IMG/VR virus record: IMGVR_UViG_3300027759_000141
Span: 1 to 45,720 of that record
DNA from: a virus
Strand: one strand, 5' to 3'
Length of the DNA: 45,720 nt
Below, in pieces: positions 1-10,330 of this stretch. Made by a program: the position numbers and the translations under genes. Under the pieces are notes generated by a model. The model made no database searches and was not told the origin of the DNA. It saw only the letters and a program-made list of their open reading frames with translations. Each line of letters starts with the position of its first letter. Position 1 is the first letter of the stretch.

Positions 1-1
1 T

Positions 2-3000
2 ATTGGAGTTTATGCAAACTTTAATATTAACATAACTCCAAACTTTGGAGGCGGCACAATTGGTACCATTGCAGGATCAGGAACTTCTGGTGCACCATGG
101 ACTGCTACTATTACAGGTATGACTTCTACTTCTGGTATGTTGGTAGGTAACACATTAAGTGCTACTGCCGGTACCGGTACGTTATACGGAGGTACTCCAA
201 CTACTATTGTTATTACAAGTATTGTATCAAGCACAAGCATTACCTATGCTGTAGTTGGAGGTACAACTCCTACTGCTGGTACAGTTACATCTATTATATC
301 TGCCAGTGCGTTTACTAGTGCAACAATTGGCGGACAAAACGTTCTGTTACTAACACTAAGTACCAGTGGTTCAGGTGGTGTAAGTAGTACAGGTCTTGCG
401 TCTCCGTTATATGATGGCCAACTTGTACAACTACGTGTTTTACAAAACTTTAAGTTTTACGAAATTGATAACGTTAACCCAACTCGTCCAAGTACTGCGG
501 TACAATTTACTGACAACTTAGGTAGCATCTATCGTGTTTTAACATATAACTTAACAGAAGCTACAAATGAAATATTGCCGGCTAATCAGGCTATTCTAAG
601 TACTGACCAGTCTTTTGCATATTATCTATTCCAAGCAGATACTGCTAACGTTACTAAGACCGATCCAATTGATGGCGGTGCAAAGACCATGGGTGCTACA
701 CCAGGGGATACACGAATTGCGGTTACCGTATTTGGACCACAGGCAAGTATTGACCAAGTTAATAAAGGAACTTATGCATTTGCGTTTGGCGGTAAAGTAC
801 ATCAAATTGTAAATTACACACCGCCAGTAACAACAACTATTATTACAGGTTATAACCCAACAGGTAGTTCTGGAACTACACTTGTAGTTGGAGGAACATT
901 TACAGGCACAATAACTAGCGGTTCTGCATCAATAACTAGCGTGGCTAGTTTTACTGGGCTAGTAGTTGGTGAAAGTATTAGAGGATTTGGTATTCCAGCT
1001 GGTACTACTATTATTAGTATTAATACTGGAACAAGTAGCATTAGTTTAAGTTCAGCAGGTGTTGCTAGTAGTTCTGCTACATTCTTATACGGTGGTGCCG
1101 GCAACCTTGTTACTGGTATGACTGTCAGTGGTAATGGATTTATTAATGCACAACAGATATTAACTATTAATCCTAATACTATTGCATCTTTTGCTATTGC
1201 TGATTCCGTGGGTACTATTACTGTTACTAGCGGAACTTACATAGTAGGTGAGGCAATTACAATTAGCGGAACATTTGGTGGTGCTGGTACACTAGTAGTT
1301 GGTGGTACAACATATGGTGCATCCAACACTGCTAATATGACTGCGGGAGTTATTTTCTACATTGGTAAAGTAAACAGTGGAACAAGTATTCAATTGTCTA
1401 GCACATACGCTAACGCAATTGCTGGTACTCCAACATTTATTACAAGTACTACTGGAACCCCAACTGGATTAACTTATTCAAGAATCAGCAATAACGTTGT
1501 GTTAAGTATAGCTCCAACCAGTACACCAAGTGGTAGTTTAACATTTACCAAAGCAACAATTCCTTATATTACATTAGGTGATATCAAATATAGCATTACA
1601 AGTACAAGTGCAACACCTATTACAGTTACTAGACCAATAAGCAGAGGTCAAGTGGCGGTTACATATCAACCAACAGGTAGCGTTACAGGTAACACTGTAA
1701 GTGGAAGTCCTAATATTCTTGGCGTATCTAGCTTAACTAATATTGTTGCTGGTTCAAGTATTCAGGGTGCAGGTATACCTAGTCAGTATGTTGTAACTGC
1801 TGTTAGTACAACAAGTCCAAGCACTATTAATCTAGTTGATGGAAGCGATGTAGTAGTTGGTAATACAATTACGTTTGATCCAAGTCAACCAAGTTTTGGT
1901 GGAATTCCAGTTAAAGGTGGATTAAACAGTTCAACAACTTATACAACTGTCACTGGTACCAGTGTTACTAGTGCGGCAACATATACGGCTGTAGTAACCA
2001 AATCTAGTAGCGGTAAAGGTACTGGTGCAAAATTTACTGTTGTAAAAACTGGCTCTGGCACTTCATACAACGGTGCAGTTACAATTACACTAGTTTCGCA
2101 AGGTGCGAACTATGCATTAACCGATACTATTACAATTAGTGGAGCAGTGTTAGGTGGTGGTGATAGTACTAACGACATGACATTTACGTTGGCTACTGCT
2201 GTTAACCAAGCGGCTTATTATGTTGTCAGTAAATCAACTAACGCAATAACTATTGCAACAACATTAGGCGGCTCTGCATTAACAAACATTACTACTGTAG
2301 CGGCAACAAGCACCATTGCTAGTTTTGCATTTGCTGATACTGTTGGTACTGCTACTGTTACAAGTGGAACATACACAATAGGTCAAGCTATTACTTTAAC
2401 AGGAACTCCAACTGCTGGCGGCATTACTACTCCAGCGTATGTTACTGGAACAACTTATTATGTTGGTAAAGTAACTAGTGGAACTAGTATTCAACTTACT
2501 AGCTCATGGGTTAAAGCAACTCTTGCTATTCCAGTATTTGATTTATCAACTACTATTGGCACATTAACTCCAGGTGTAACTGCTACATTAACACAACCGT
2601 CTATTAATGGACGTACAGATAATTTGGTTATAAGCACAAGTAGTACAACAACATTTACAGCTACTCCTGATAATTCCAGTACTACTTTGACATCGGTTAG
2701 TAGTTTTGCTAACTTAGTAGTAGGTGCTACCATTACTGGAACTAATATTGTTGCTGGTACAATCATTACAGCATTGAATGTTGCTGGAAGTACTATTACA
2801 ATGAGTTCTGCCGCTAGCGGTGCGCCCGGCCCAGTTCTTATTACATGTTCAACAAACACTATTGTAACTAGTGCAAATTCAACAGCTACCGCAACAGATC
2901 AATTTATCACTTATAACAATTTAAGTACAACAATTAAAATTTTTACAAACGAAAGAAGTCAGTTTATTGTTGCAGGAATGACTATATTTGGTAGCGGATT

Positions 3001-6000
3001 TACTAGCGGACAAACTGTTACTTCAGCAACAGTAAGTACAGCCGGCGATAATGCTACTGTTCTTGTTATTAGTGCGCAACCTGATAGTACACCATTTGGA
3101 ACATTAGGATTTACAACTTTAACTAGTAACAGCGGCCCTTGGTACACAACATTACAAATACCAACTCAAAGTGTTGCTCCTGTAGTTGATACATTCTATT
3201 CTGTAACAGGCAACGGTAATAGTGGTTATAATCAATTTGTACAATGCGTAGGTAGTTCAACTACTAGCATTACTTTAGCATACAGTACTGATCCAGAAAC
3301 TGTAACTATAACTACATATAACCCAACTGGTTCTAGCGGCACAACAATGAAAGTTGCAAGTACTACTGGTATCAACATTGGAGATTTAATACGTGGTGGT
3401 GGCACTGGTGGTTTCTTCTTAGGCCAAACTGTTACTGCAATTGTTGACGGTGTTACATTAACTATTAGTGCTCCTCCAAGTGGAACACCTAATGGTAACT
3501 TGACATTTAATGATCCGTTCTTAGTGGCCGCACCAACTACTATTACTCCAATTATTACTGGTATTAGTCGTGCAATGAGTACTGTAACATCAACTCCGTT
3601 ACGTGCTGGTTACTTGCAAGGAACAGCCGCACAGATTACTACACGTATTAGTACTTGCCGTTGTTCAGCACATGACTTGTTGGACATTGGTACTGGTGGT
3701 TACAATACTACTAACTACCCATATCAAATTTATGGTAACCCTTATCAAAAGGCAGATCAAACTAAAGAAGTGTTAGAAGAAACAGTTGGTCGTGTGTTCT
3801 ATGTGACCACTGACCAAAACGGTATCTTCCGTGTAGGTCGATTCTTTACAGTTGACCAAGGTACTGGTACAGTTACATTCTCCGCATCCATTGCGTTGAG
3901 TAACTTGGACGGTTTAGGATTCAAGCGTGGTGTTACAGTTAGTGAATTCTCAACAGACAGTTCAATGACAAACAATGCATCAGATACTGTGCCAACACAA
4001 TCTGCGGTACGTGGATACATTGACAACAGACTAGGTGTACAACACTCAGGTGCTACAACTCCAGCTACATCGTTGATTGGTTCAGGATATATGAACCTAA
4101 GCGGACAGTTACCAATGAAAGGTAACCTGTCAATGGGCGGATTTACTATTGGTAGTGTAGGAACTCCAATCTTAAATACCGATGCAACAACTAAAATTTA
4201 TGTTGACAACGTTGTTAACTCTCGAGATAGTTTGTACAAGTTAAAAGATACTGCGGCAAATATGCAGTTAAATTTTGCCAATGCACAACTCCCCGTATGG
4301 AGTTTTGCAACTACAAATAACAATTCAACAGCTGGTGCATGGACTAATGCAGGATTTGATATTTCCAGTGATGTTACTATTTCCTATGACGGTGCTATAC
4401 TATTAAGTACTATTCAAGGTGCAGTGACAGCCGCCACTTACGCTAGCGGTGGTACAGCAACTAGTGGTTCATTTACTGGGGTAATCAGTGGCAATGTATT
4501 AACTGTTTCTGGAAGTCCAGGCGTTACAATAGTTAAAGGAATGGTGTTAACTGGTGGATCGGTAGTTGCTGGTACTTATATTGTTGACACTGGTTTAACT
4601 ACTACATCAGTTAATGGTACAGGTAACGTTGGTACATATCTAGTTAATATTAATCAAACAGCCACTTGTACTGGTGGTACTGTTAATCTATTAACATTAA
4701 ACAGTTCAACAGGTATTGTTACTGGAATGGTTATTAGCGGAACTGGTTATACATCTAGTCAATATGTAACTGGTATTACCAATACAACTGTTGTTACTAC
4801 AAGCTCTGCTTACGACACAACACCGAGTGGTACACTAACATTCACACGTAATGGCGCAGTTAATAACGGCAAGGTAAGTTCAACGGCCGCTATTGCTCAA
4901 AGCAAATTAGCAATGACGTTGGCAACTGCTACAATTTCAGCTGTTCCAACACTAGTCAATGTTAACGCAGGAAGTTTTGTTGTAGGCAAACGTTATAGAA
5001 TCTTAAGTCCAGGTAATACTAACTGGGCAACTCCAGGAACAGCTAACTGGGTAGGTGCTAATGCGGCTACTGCTGGAACAATATTCCAAGCAGTATCGGC
5101 TGGCGCAGGCACTGGCACTGCTACAGATATGGATGCGTTGCAAGCCGCAACTGGTGTAAGTCAATACGATAGTAGTCAATTTACTATAACTGACGGTTGG
5201 GTAACATTAAAAACATCAACTAGCACAAGTGACGGTATTCCTAATACCAAGTTGCAATGGGTTGCGGCAAATAGTTTGTTGGCAAATACTTCTGGGGTAA
5301 ACGGTGCATTAGCGGTTACAACTTCTACAGCGTTGGTGTACAACGGTGACGGTGTTCGTAATGCCGATATTGCAAGTAACGGAAATACCACAACTATTCC
5401 AACATCCAGTGTAAACGCACAAGCTACTACAACAGGCGCTGTTATTAGAACAGCGGCTAAAACATATGGTTGTATTGGTATTACTGCAACTGGAGCAATA
5501 TATAGTTTAGTTCAAACTGATGTTGGTGGTAACATTGATGTTAAGGGTATTAAAATAAATTCACTACCAAGCAGTGGAAATATTATACAAGTTCCAAGTA
5601 CAACTTTAGAATTTTACACACCGGGTAATATTAAGTTTTTAACTTCAGCAGGAAACTCAACTGCTACTAATACATTCTTTGGTACCAGTGATTTCAGTAG
5701 TAGCGGAGCAGTGCTTAAGAGTGTATCACTAAGTGCAGGCGCGGCAGGCACTGATGGTTACATAACCGGAGCATGGCATTTAAATGCTAGTAGTTCGTTT
5801 GACACTTCATTAGGAGTGTTAAAATCAACTGTGATAACAACTGGTGCTGACAATTCTAACGGAACAATACAAGGTATTTGGACACTGGTGGGTGCAAGTA
5901 AGTTACAAGCTACATACGCCGACTTAGCAGAATATTACGAAGGTGATCAAGAATACGAACCAGGAACTGTTCTAGTATTTGGTGGCGAGAAAGAAGTTAC

Positions 6001-6292
6001 TACTACTGATGCAATGAACGATACACGTTCAGCAGGTGTTGTAACAACTAATCCAGCATACGTAATGAACGATGGACAAACTGGCATACGTGTTTGTTTA
6101 GCACTTGCAGGTCGTGTTCCATGTAAGGTAGTAGGTCGTGTTAAAAAAGGCGACATGCTAACAACATCAAGTACACCGGGATATGCTGTTAAAGCTACTG
6201 ATCCAAAATTAGGTAGCATTATTGGTAAAGCCCTAGAAGATAAAGACAACGGCGAAGCTGGAATTATCCAAGTTGCTGTAGGGAGAGTATAA
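2..6292 (+). CDS. Giant modular tail fibre protein, 5' end outside window
   Basis: The frame is open from the first bases, so the start lies upstream; 2096 residues are visible. The protein is very rich in Thr, Ser, Gly and Val and is built from repeated beta-type modules (about nt 905-1095, 1687-1875, 2656-2850; another pair at 1178-1470 and 2311-2590). Around nt 3650-4030 is a conserved fibre segment with DQNGIFRVGRFFTVDQGTG and SALSNLDG-like residues, as in fibres of aquatic T4-like phages. The C-terminus (about nt 5913-6289, starting ADLAEYYEGD) resembles the terminal chaperone or autoprocessing type domains of such fibres. Likely role is host recognition on the virion surface. It overlaps the next gene by one base (TAATG). 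Family assignment is by pattern recognition; exact fibre class is inferred. Confidence 0.85.
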   Translation: MGVYANFNINITPNFGGGTIGTIAGSGTSGAPWTATITGMTSTSGMLVGNTLSATAGTGTLYGGTPTTIVITSIVSSTSITYAVVGGTTPTAGTVTSIISASAFTSATIGGQNVLLLTLSTSGSGGVSSTGLASPLYDGQLVQLRVLQNFKFYEIDNVNPTRPSTAVQFTDNLGSIYRVLTYNLTEATNEILPANQAILSTDQSFAYYLFQADTANVTKTDPIDGGAKTMGATPGDTRIAVTVFGPQASIDQVNKGTYAFAFGGKVHQIVNYTPPVTTTIITGYNPTGSSGTTLVVGGTFTGTITSGSASITSVASFTGLVVGESIRGFGIPAGTTIISINTGTSSISLSSAGVASSSATFLYGGAGNLVTGMTVSGNGFINAQQILTINPNTIASFAIADSVGTITVTSGTYIVGEAITISGTFGGAGTLVVGGTTYGASNTANMTAGVIFYIGKVNSGTSIQLSSTYANAIAGTPTFITSTTGTPTGLTYSRISNNVVLSIAPTSTPSGSLTFTKATIPYITLGDIKYSITSTSATPITVTRPISRGQVAVTYQPTGSVTGNTVSGSPNILGVSSLTNIVAGSSIQGAGIPSQYVVTAVSTTSPSTINLVDGSDVVVGNTITFDPSQPSFGGIPVKGGLNSSTTYTTVTGTSVTSAATYTAVVTKSSSGKGTGAKFTVVKTGSGTSYNGAVTITLVSQGANYALTDTITISGAVLGGGDSTNDMTFTLATAVNQAAYYVVSKSTNAITIATTLGGSALTNITTVAATSTIASFAFADTVGTATVTSGTYTIGQAITLTGTPTAGGITTPAYVTGTTYYVGKVTSGTSIQLTSSWVKATLAIPVFDLSTTIGTLTPGVTATLTQPSINGRTDNLVISTSSTTTFTATPDNSSTTLTSVSSFANLVVGATITGTNIVAGTIITALNVAGSTITMSSAASGAPGPVLITCSTNTIVTSANSTATATDQFITYNNLSTTIKIFTNERSQFIVAGMTIFGSGFTSGQTVTSATVSTAGDNATVLVISAQPDSTPFGTLGFTTLTSNSGPWYTTLQIPTQSVAPVVDTFYSVTGNGNSGYNQFVQCVGSSTTSITLAYSTDPETVTITTYNPTGSSGTTMKVASTTGINIGDLIRGGGTGGFFLGQTVTAIVDGVTLTISAPPSGTPNGNLTFNDPFLVAAPTTITPIITGISRAMSTVTSTPLRAGYLQGTAAQITTRISTCRCSAHDLLDIGTGGYNTTNYPYQIYGNPYQKADQTKEVLEETVGRVFYVTTDQNGIFRVGRFFTVDQGTGTVTFSASIALSNLDGLGFKRGVTVSEFSTDSSMTNNASDTVPTQSAVRGYIDNRLGVQHSGATTPATSLIGSGYMNLSGQLPMKGNLSMGGFTIGSVGTPILNTDATTKIYVDNVVNSRDSLYKLKDTAANMQLNFANAQLPVWSFATTNNNSTAGAWTNAGFDISSDVTISYDGAILLSTIQGAVTAATYASGGTATSGSFTGVISGNVLTVSGSPGVTIVKGMVLTGGSVVAGTYIVDTGLTTTSVNGTGNVGTYLVNINQTATCTGGTVNLLTLNSSTGIVTGMVISGTGYTSSQYVTGITNTTVVTTSSAYDTTPSGTLTFTRNGAVNNGKVSSTAAIAQSKLAMTLATATISAVPTLVNVNAGSFVVGKRYRILSPGNTNWATPGTANWVGANAATAGTIFQAVSAGAGTGTATDMDALQAATGVSQYDSSQFTITDGWVTLKTSTSTSDGIPNTKLQWVAANSLLANTSGVNGALAVTTSTALVYNGDGVRNADIASNGNTTTIPTSSVNAQATTTGAVIRTAAKTYGCIGITATGAIYSLVQTDVGGNIDVKGIKINSLPSSGNIIQVPSTTLEFYTPGNIKFLTSAGNSTATNTFFGTSDFSSSGAVLKSVSLSAGAAGTDGYITGAWHLNASSSFDTSLGVLKSTVITTGADNSNGTIQGIWTLVGASKLQATYADLAEYYEGDQEYEPGTVLVFGGEKEVTTTDAMNDTRSAGVVTTNPAYVMNDGQTGIRVCLALAGRVPCKVVGRVKKGDMLTTSSTPGYAVKATDPKLGSIIGKALEDKDNGEAGIIQVAVGRV
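905..2850 (+). repeat. Diverged beta-module repeat A inside fibre gene (3 copies)
   Basis: Three related protein modules of about 60 residues occur at about 905-1095, 1687-1875 and 2656-2850. Each follows the pattern: Gly/Ser/Thr run, then I-x-S/G-V-x-S-F/L, then V-x-G-x-x-I-x-G-x-G/N-I, then a Thr-rich strand and Ser/Ala-rich end. A fourth copy lies in a different gene at about 11098-11300. The copies are diverged at DNA level, so this is old protein-domain duplication, not a recent DNA repeat. Confidence 0.7.
1178..2590 (+). repeat. Diverged beta-module repeat B inside fibre gene (2 copies)
   Basis: Two modules of about 90 residues, at about 1178-1470 and 2311-2590, share IASFA-x-AD-x-VGT, then VTSGTY, then a YxGKVxSGTSIQL strand. 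The matching order of motifs indicates internal duplication. A shorter shared motif, YNPTGSSGTT, occurs near 848-880 and again near 3316-3350. Confidence 0.7.
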
Positions 6293-6819
6293 TGGCTAAA
6301 CAAGTAATTAACACTGGCACTGCGGCAAATGCCAAAAACGGTGATCCGTTGCGCACGGCTTTTACAAAAGTAAATGCAAACTTCGATGAACTGTACACAG
6401 CTATGAATGCCGATGTGCAAATCCCAACACAGACTGGCAATGGTGGAAAGTTTTTAACTACTAGTGGTACTGTACTAAGTTGGTCAGACCCTTCCTTACA
6501 ATCAAAAGCTGTTAGAAATGTTGGCTCAGTGGCCGCGGCTGGAACTGTTACTTTAGATTACAGTACAGATTCCGTTGTACGTGCTACAGCAACAGGGTCT
6601 ACTATAACGATTGCCCACTCTAATATAACGTCAGGTAAGGTAGTAGAATTAATACTATCAAATACTAGTGGTGCGGCTTGTACAGTGACAGTAGGAGTTG
6701 CAGGAACAAATACTATTAATAACAGTACAACCTATGCCATTGGTAATAATACTACACATATTTTTACAGGTAGAAGCTTTGGAACAACAACCACTGACGT
6801 TTACGTTACAGTAGTCTAA
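6292..6819 (+). CDS. Tail-associated structural protein with LRTAFxKVNxNF N-terminus
   Basis: 175 residues. The N-terminal segment (INTGTAANAKNGDPLRTAFTKVNANFDEL, given here only by its ends) is a recurrent tail protein N-terminus in T4-like phages, often on fibre or fibre-attachment proteins. The remainder is a Thr/Ser/Val-rich beta region ending in a repeated T-T-T-D-V-Y-V-T-V-V strand. It starts on the A of the upstream stop codon, with GGGAGAG at 6281-6287 as ribosome site. The next gene has the same N-terminal signature, so the two are likely paralogues that attach to the same tail site. The specific role is not known. Confidence 0.65.
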   Translation: MAKQVINTGTAANAKNGDPLRTAFTKVNANFDELYTAMNADVQIPTQTGNGGKFLTTSGTVLSWSDPSLQSKAVRNVGSVAAAGTVTLDYSTDSVVRATATGSTITIAHSNITSGKVVELILSNTSGAACTVTVGVAGTNTINNSTTYAIGNNTTHIFTGRSFGTTTTDVYVTVV

Positions 6820-6822
6820 TAC

Positions 6823-6830
6823 GGTAAATA
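6823..6830 (+). promoter_or_regulatory. Candidate T4-type late promoter box GGTAAATA
   Basis: GGTAAATA lies 20 nt before the next start codon, directly after the stop of the upstream gene. It matches the TAAATA core of the T4 late consensus TATAAATA at 6 of 8 positions. The stronger boxes at 10297 and 25166 share the same core, which supports a phage-wide motif. Confidence 0.45.
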
Positions 6831-6849
6831 TACTAAAGAGAGCGCAAAC

Positions 6850-7638
6850 ATGCCAATTCAAACGATTAATATAGGAAATTACGCAAACGACGGGTCGGGT
6901 GATGACTTGCGTACAGCATTTAGAAAAGTTAACGAAAACTTTAGTTTGCTTGGAACTGATATTCCAATCTCCCAAGCATCGAACTTAGGTATTAATACTA
7001 TTGTTGTTAATCGTTTTTTAACTAAAACAGGCACAGGCCCGTTTTTAGTTACACTAATTATTAGCCAACAAAGTGTTATACCAACAGCGAATCAGTACTT
7101 CTATCTAACTGGCAACACTAATACATTATATAACGGACACTGGTTCTGCACTGCTAGTTCTTCAACGCAAATTACATTGCGTTATCCTACCGATCCTGGT
7201 GTTTATGGAACTGCTGACGGTACAACTATTAGTGCTACTGTTGGTATTTTTAAAGATAAAAACGACACCACAGCAGAATTCAAAAGTATAACCAGTAGTG
7301 ACAACAGTATTAACATTGTTCCTGGCACAAACATCATTGACTTAAAAAGCGGTGCCGGAGTTATAAATGATCCAGCTCCTGTATTAGGTGGCGATTTAAA
7401 CATCAACGGTCACAGATTAATTGATGCAGTTGGCACAGGTGATGTGCAAACAACAGTGTATGGTATTAATGTCAAAGTGTTAGATGCAATGTTTGCCATG
7501 TTAATGCAAACAAACAGTTTTAATGTTGATATGGGTATTATTGTAGGAAATTATAATACTATAGATTTAGACATGGGATATACTTCAGCCGGGTTAGGGC
7601 CAATAGTTAATAATAATTTAGACTTTGGCACTTTTTAA
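6850..7638 (+). CDS. Tail-associated structural protein, paralogue of upstream gene N-terminus
   Basis: 262 residues. Residues 1-35 repeat the signature of the previous gene (TINIGNYANDGSGDDLRTAF followed by RKVNENF). The middle contains FYLTGNTNTLYNGHW, a motif resembling segments of the giant fibre (FYSVTGNGNSGYNQF), suggesting shared fibre modules. The C-terminal part includes AMFAMLMQTNSFNVDMG. No enzymatic motif is visible. Ribosome site AAGAGAG lies just before the ATG. Likely a fibre-attachment or baseplate-distal protein, inferred from family resemblance and position. Confidence 0.6.
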   Translation: MPIQTINIGNYANDGSGDDLRTAFRKVNENFSLLGTDIPISQASNLGINTIVVNRFLTKTGTGPFLVTLIISQQSVIPTANQYFYLTGNTNTLYNGHWFCTASSSTQITLRYPTDPGVYGTADGTTISATVGIFKDKNDTTAEFKSITSSDNSINIVPGTNIIDLKSGAGVINDPAPVLGGDLNINGHRLIDAVGTGDVQTTVYGINVKVLDAMFAMLMQTNSFNVDMGIIVGNYNTIDLDMGYTSAGLGPIVNNNLDFGTF

Positions 7639-7663
7639 TTGTCTGGTAGACAGGAAATAAAAG

Positions 7664-10291
7664 ATGCTTAATATTTGGACACAATCTTCCGGATACACAT
7701 TCCCTGGGGTCTCTGGACTCACTGGTAACCTTGCCCTTGACGTTGCAAAAACTACATTTGACGGTAGATCAACAACGTTTGACGCTGGGACTTTCCAAGA
7801 ACGAGTGATTGTTAACATACCATTACCTACCACAGGTAGTTTAACAGGAATTACTTTTAAAATAATTTCAGGTAGTTTGCCGCCAGGTTTACGAATTGAA
7901 GGTGCATTTATTGTTGGCAATCCTTATAATGTTGCTAGAACTACAACTTATACATTCTGTATACGTGCCCAACAAAACAACACAGTTGCTGACAGAACAT
8001 TTAATATAATTGTTAACGGCGGACAACTACCTGCTTTTGTTACTCCCAGCGGATTACTGCCTGTTGGGTTGCACGGACAAAAATATACGCTAGGTAAATC
8101 TCCTGTTGATTATCAACTAAGTGCAGTTGATCCCGATGGTTTAGAAATTACATATTTTATAAATTCCGAGGATGGCAAACTACCGCCAGGTGTAACGCTG
8201 TCTCCTTCTGGAAAACTCTCAGGCATTGTTAATCCTGTAGAAACACTGGACGTGAGAAAAACAGGTGACGGTACTTTTGATAACACATTTTATGATACAT
8301 CATTTTATGACTTTGGCCTAAGAAGCACTAGCGGGTATGACAGTTTTATTTTTGATACTGTAAATTTTGATTACAGTATACCAACTAAAACACCAAAAAG
8401 TTTAAATCAAACTTATGAATTTCTTGTTAGTGCATCGACAGGAAGTGTAACTGTTAAACGTAAATTTTCTATTTTTGTTATTGGGGAAGAAAGTTTTAAG
8501 GCAGACTACACACAGATTACCGATGACAGCGAATTATTTACAGCAGACGTAACTTTCTTAAAAGAACCTATATGGTTAACCAACGGAAATCTTGGTGTAT
8601 GCAGGGCGGATAACTATGTAACATTTGCGTTAGAATGTATAAACATTGTTGACGATTTTCCTATTGTGTTTACTATCGATAATACAAATAACTTGCCGCC
8701 AGGCATGACTTTTAATCCAGTTAACTCAACTGTATATCTTGCTGGTCGTATTCCTTTCCAACCGTCTATTGCAAAAACATATACATTTACTGTTACTGCA
8801 AGTAGAGTAGGCGAAGATGTACAACCCTCAGTTTCAATAAAAACATTTACATTGCGTGTTCTTGGAAATATCGATAACGATATTTTCTGGGACAGTGCTT
8901 ATAACATTGGAAACATTCCTGCAAATTTTATTTCTGATTTGCAAGTAGTAGCTCGTTGTAGTTCAGATTCTAATTTAATTTATACTAAAACTTCAGGTAC
9001 TTTGCCGCCTGGGTTATTATTAGCAAGTGATGGGGAAATAACTGGTAAAGTTAATCAATTTGGTACTGCAAACATTATTAGAATTACAACAATAGATAAC
9101 GGTGATTTTACATTGGATCAAAAAGGAACATCCTTGTGGCCAAAGCCCACAGTTCCTGCATGGTGGCAACTTCCTGGAAACGTTGGTTATACGTGGCAAG
9201 CGGTAGCTGGATTAACTGGCGATATCCCAATTAAAGTAAACACCACTATAGATAGCTCGCACCAGTATGATATAATTGGCATACGCGGATTAATACTGTT
9301 TGATTCTCAGAATACTAATTTTAGTATCGACGGCGGAACTACAACTTTTGATAGAAATTATAAATTTACAGTATCAGTCAAAGATCAGTTTGGACTAACT
9401 GCTAGTACTAAAGATTTCTTAATAACAGTTACAACTCCAAATCAAAAGTTATACAGTAACATTAGAACACAACCATTACTAGAGCAAAGTAGAAGAGCAA
9501 TTTGGACAAAGTTTATTACAAATACGGATATATTTACAACATCGAGTATATTCCGTCCAAGCGATCCAAACTTTGGAGTTAGTAAAGATTTATCCATGCT
9601 AGTATATGCTGGCATAGAAACAAGCAGTGCGGCCGAGTTTTTAGGAGCAATGGGTTTAAATAATAAACGCAAACGTTTTAAATTTGGAAATCTGCAAAAA
9701 GCAAGTGCCATTAAAAACGGTGAAGTAATGTACGAAGTAATTTACTTGGAAATTATTGACCCGTCAGAATCAAATGGTGTTGCTCCGGGTAAATTTATAA
9801 CAAATAATGTCCGAGATCAATTTAAATTAACCGGAGACATAAGCGGAGAAATTTGGGCAAGCCCTGCAACCGCAGAAGGTATTACTAAAATGCAACTTGC
9901 AGAAGCTTGGTTAGATCGTCCTATAAATGATGTAACAATTGACAGCACTGGATACAACATTTCTGACAGCTCAACAAATAAACACTATATAAACAGTATT
10001 TCAAATTGGCGCAAAAACTTATCAGAAGTTGGTGATACTGAACAAAACTATTTGCCCTTATGGATGCGTAGTGTTCAACCCGGACAAAAACAACAATTAG
10101 GTTTTAAACTAGCAGTTCCGCTATGTTATTGCAAACCCGGAACTGCTGATGATATTATGATTAATATCAAATATAGCAATTTTGACTTTAAATTGCTGGA
10201 TTATACCTCAGATCGCTACATCATAGATGCGATTACCGGATATTCTAGCGATAAATATCTAGTGTTTAAAAATCACAGTAGCATAGTGTAA
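7664..10291 (+). CDS. Large tail protein with putative Ig-type (LPPG) repeats
   Basis: 875 residues. At least four copies of a LPPG(L/V/M) turn followed by a short beta strand and GN/G-x-I/V mark putative-Ig (He_PIG-type) folds: near SGSLPPGLRIEG, GKLPPGVTLSPSGKLSG, NNLPPGMTFNPVN and SGTLPPGLLLASDGEITG. Such domains are common adhesive modules on phage tails. The last 280 residues are different, with a mixed alpha/beta composition (LLEQSRRAIWTKFITNTDIF, then a Lys/Arg-rich KRKRFKFG stretch). They probably form the attachment or trimerisation end. AGGA at 7652 precedes the ATG. It sits between fibre genes, consistent with a structural role. Confidence 0.65.
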   Translation: MLNIWTQSSGYTFPGVSGLTGNLALDVAKTTFDGRSTTFDAGTFQERVIVNIPLPTTGSLTGITFKIISGSLPPGLRIEGAFIVGNPYNVARTTTYTFCIRAQQNNTVADRTFNIIVNGGQLPAFVTPSGLLPVGLHGQKYTLGKSPVDYQLSAVDPDGLEITYFINSEDGKLPPGVTLSPSGKLSGIVNPVETLDVRKTGDGTFDNTFYDTSFYDFGLRSTSGYDSFIFDTVNFDYSIPTKTPKSLNQTYEFLVSASTGSVTVKRKFSIFVIGEESFKADYTQITDDSELFTADVTFLKEPIWLTNGNLGVCRADNYVTFALECINIVDDFPIVFTIDNTNNLPPGMTFNPVNSTVYLAGRIPFQPSIAKTYTFTVTASRVGEDVQPSVSIKTFTLRVLGNIDNDIFWDSAYNIGNIPANFISDLQVVARCSSDSNLIYTKTSGTLPPGLLLASDGEITGKVNQFGTANIIRITTIDNGDFTLDQKGTSLWPKPTVPAWWQLPGNVGYTWQAVAGLTGDIPIKVNTTIDSSHQYDIIGIRGLILFDSQNTNFSIDGGTTTFDRNYKFTVSVKDQFGLTASTKDFLITVTTPNQKLYSNIRTQPLLEQSRRAIWTKFITNTDIFTTSSIFRPSDPNFGVSKDLSMLVYAGIETSSAAEFLGAMGLNNKRKRFKFGNLQKASAIKNGEVMYEVIYLEIIDPSESNGVAPGKFITNNVRDQFKLTGDISGEIWASPATAEGITKMQLAEAWLDRPINDVTIDSTGYNISDSSTNKHYINSISNWRKNLSEVGDTEQNYLPLWMRSVQPGQKQQLGFKLAVPLCYCKPGTADDIMINIKYSNFDFKLLDYTSDRYIIDAITGYSSDKYLVFKNHSSIV

Positions 10292-10296
10292 CGAAC

Positions 10297-10304
10297 GATA
10301 AATA
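10297..10304 (+). promoter_or_regulatory. T4-type late promoter GATAAATA
   Basis: GATAAATA matches the T4 late box at 7 of 8 positions and lies 26 nt before the ATG at 10331. The surrounding 12-mer CGATAAATACAC is repeated exactly upstream of the gene at 25220 (25165-25176), which is strong internal support for a shared promoter element. Confidence 0.65.
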
Positions 10305-10330
10305 CACAGTAAAATATATAGGATGATAGT

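Noticed and set aside
119-121. ATG at 119 as the start of the giant fibre gene
   Set aside because: The same frame is open back to base 2 with fibre-like residues and there is no ribosome site, so the true start is outside the window.
2491-2859. Minus-strand frame of 122 codons opposite the fibre gene
   Set aside because: A Val/Leu-rich shadow of Thr/Asn-rich fibre codons, without a start signal.
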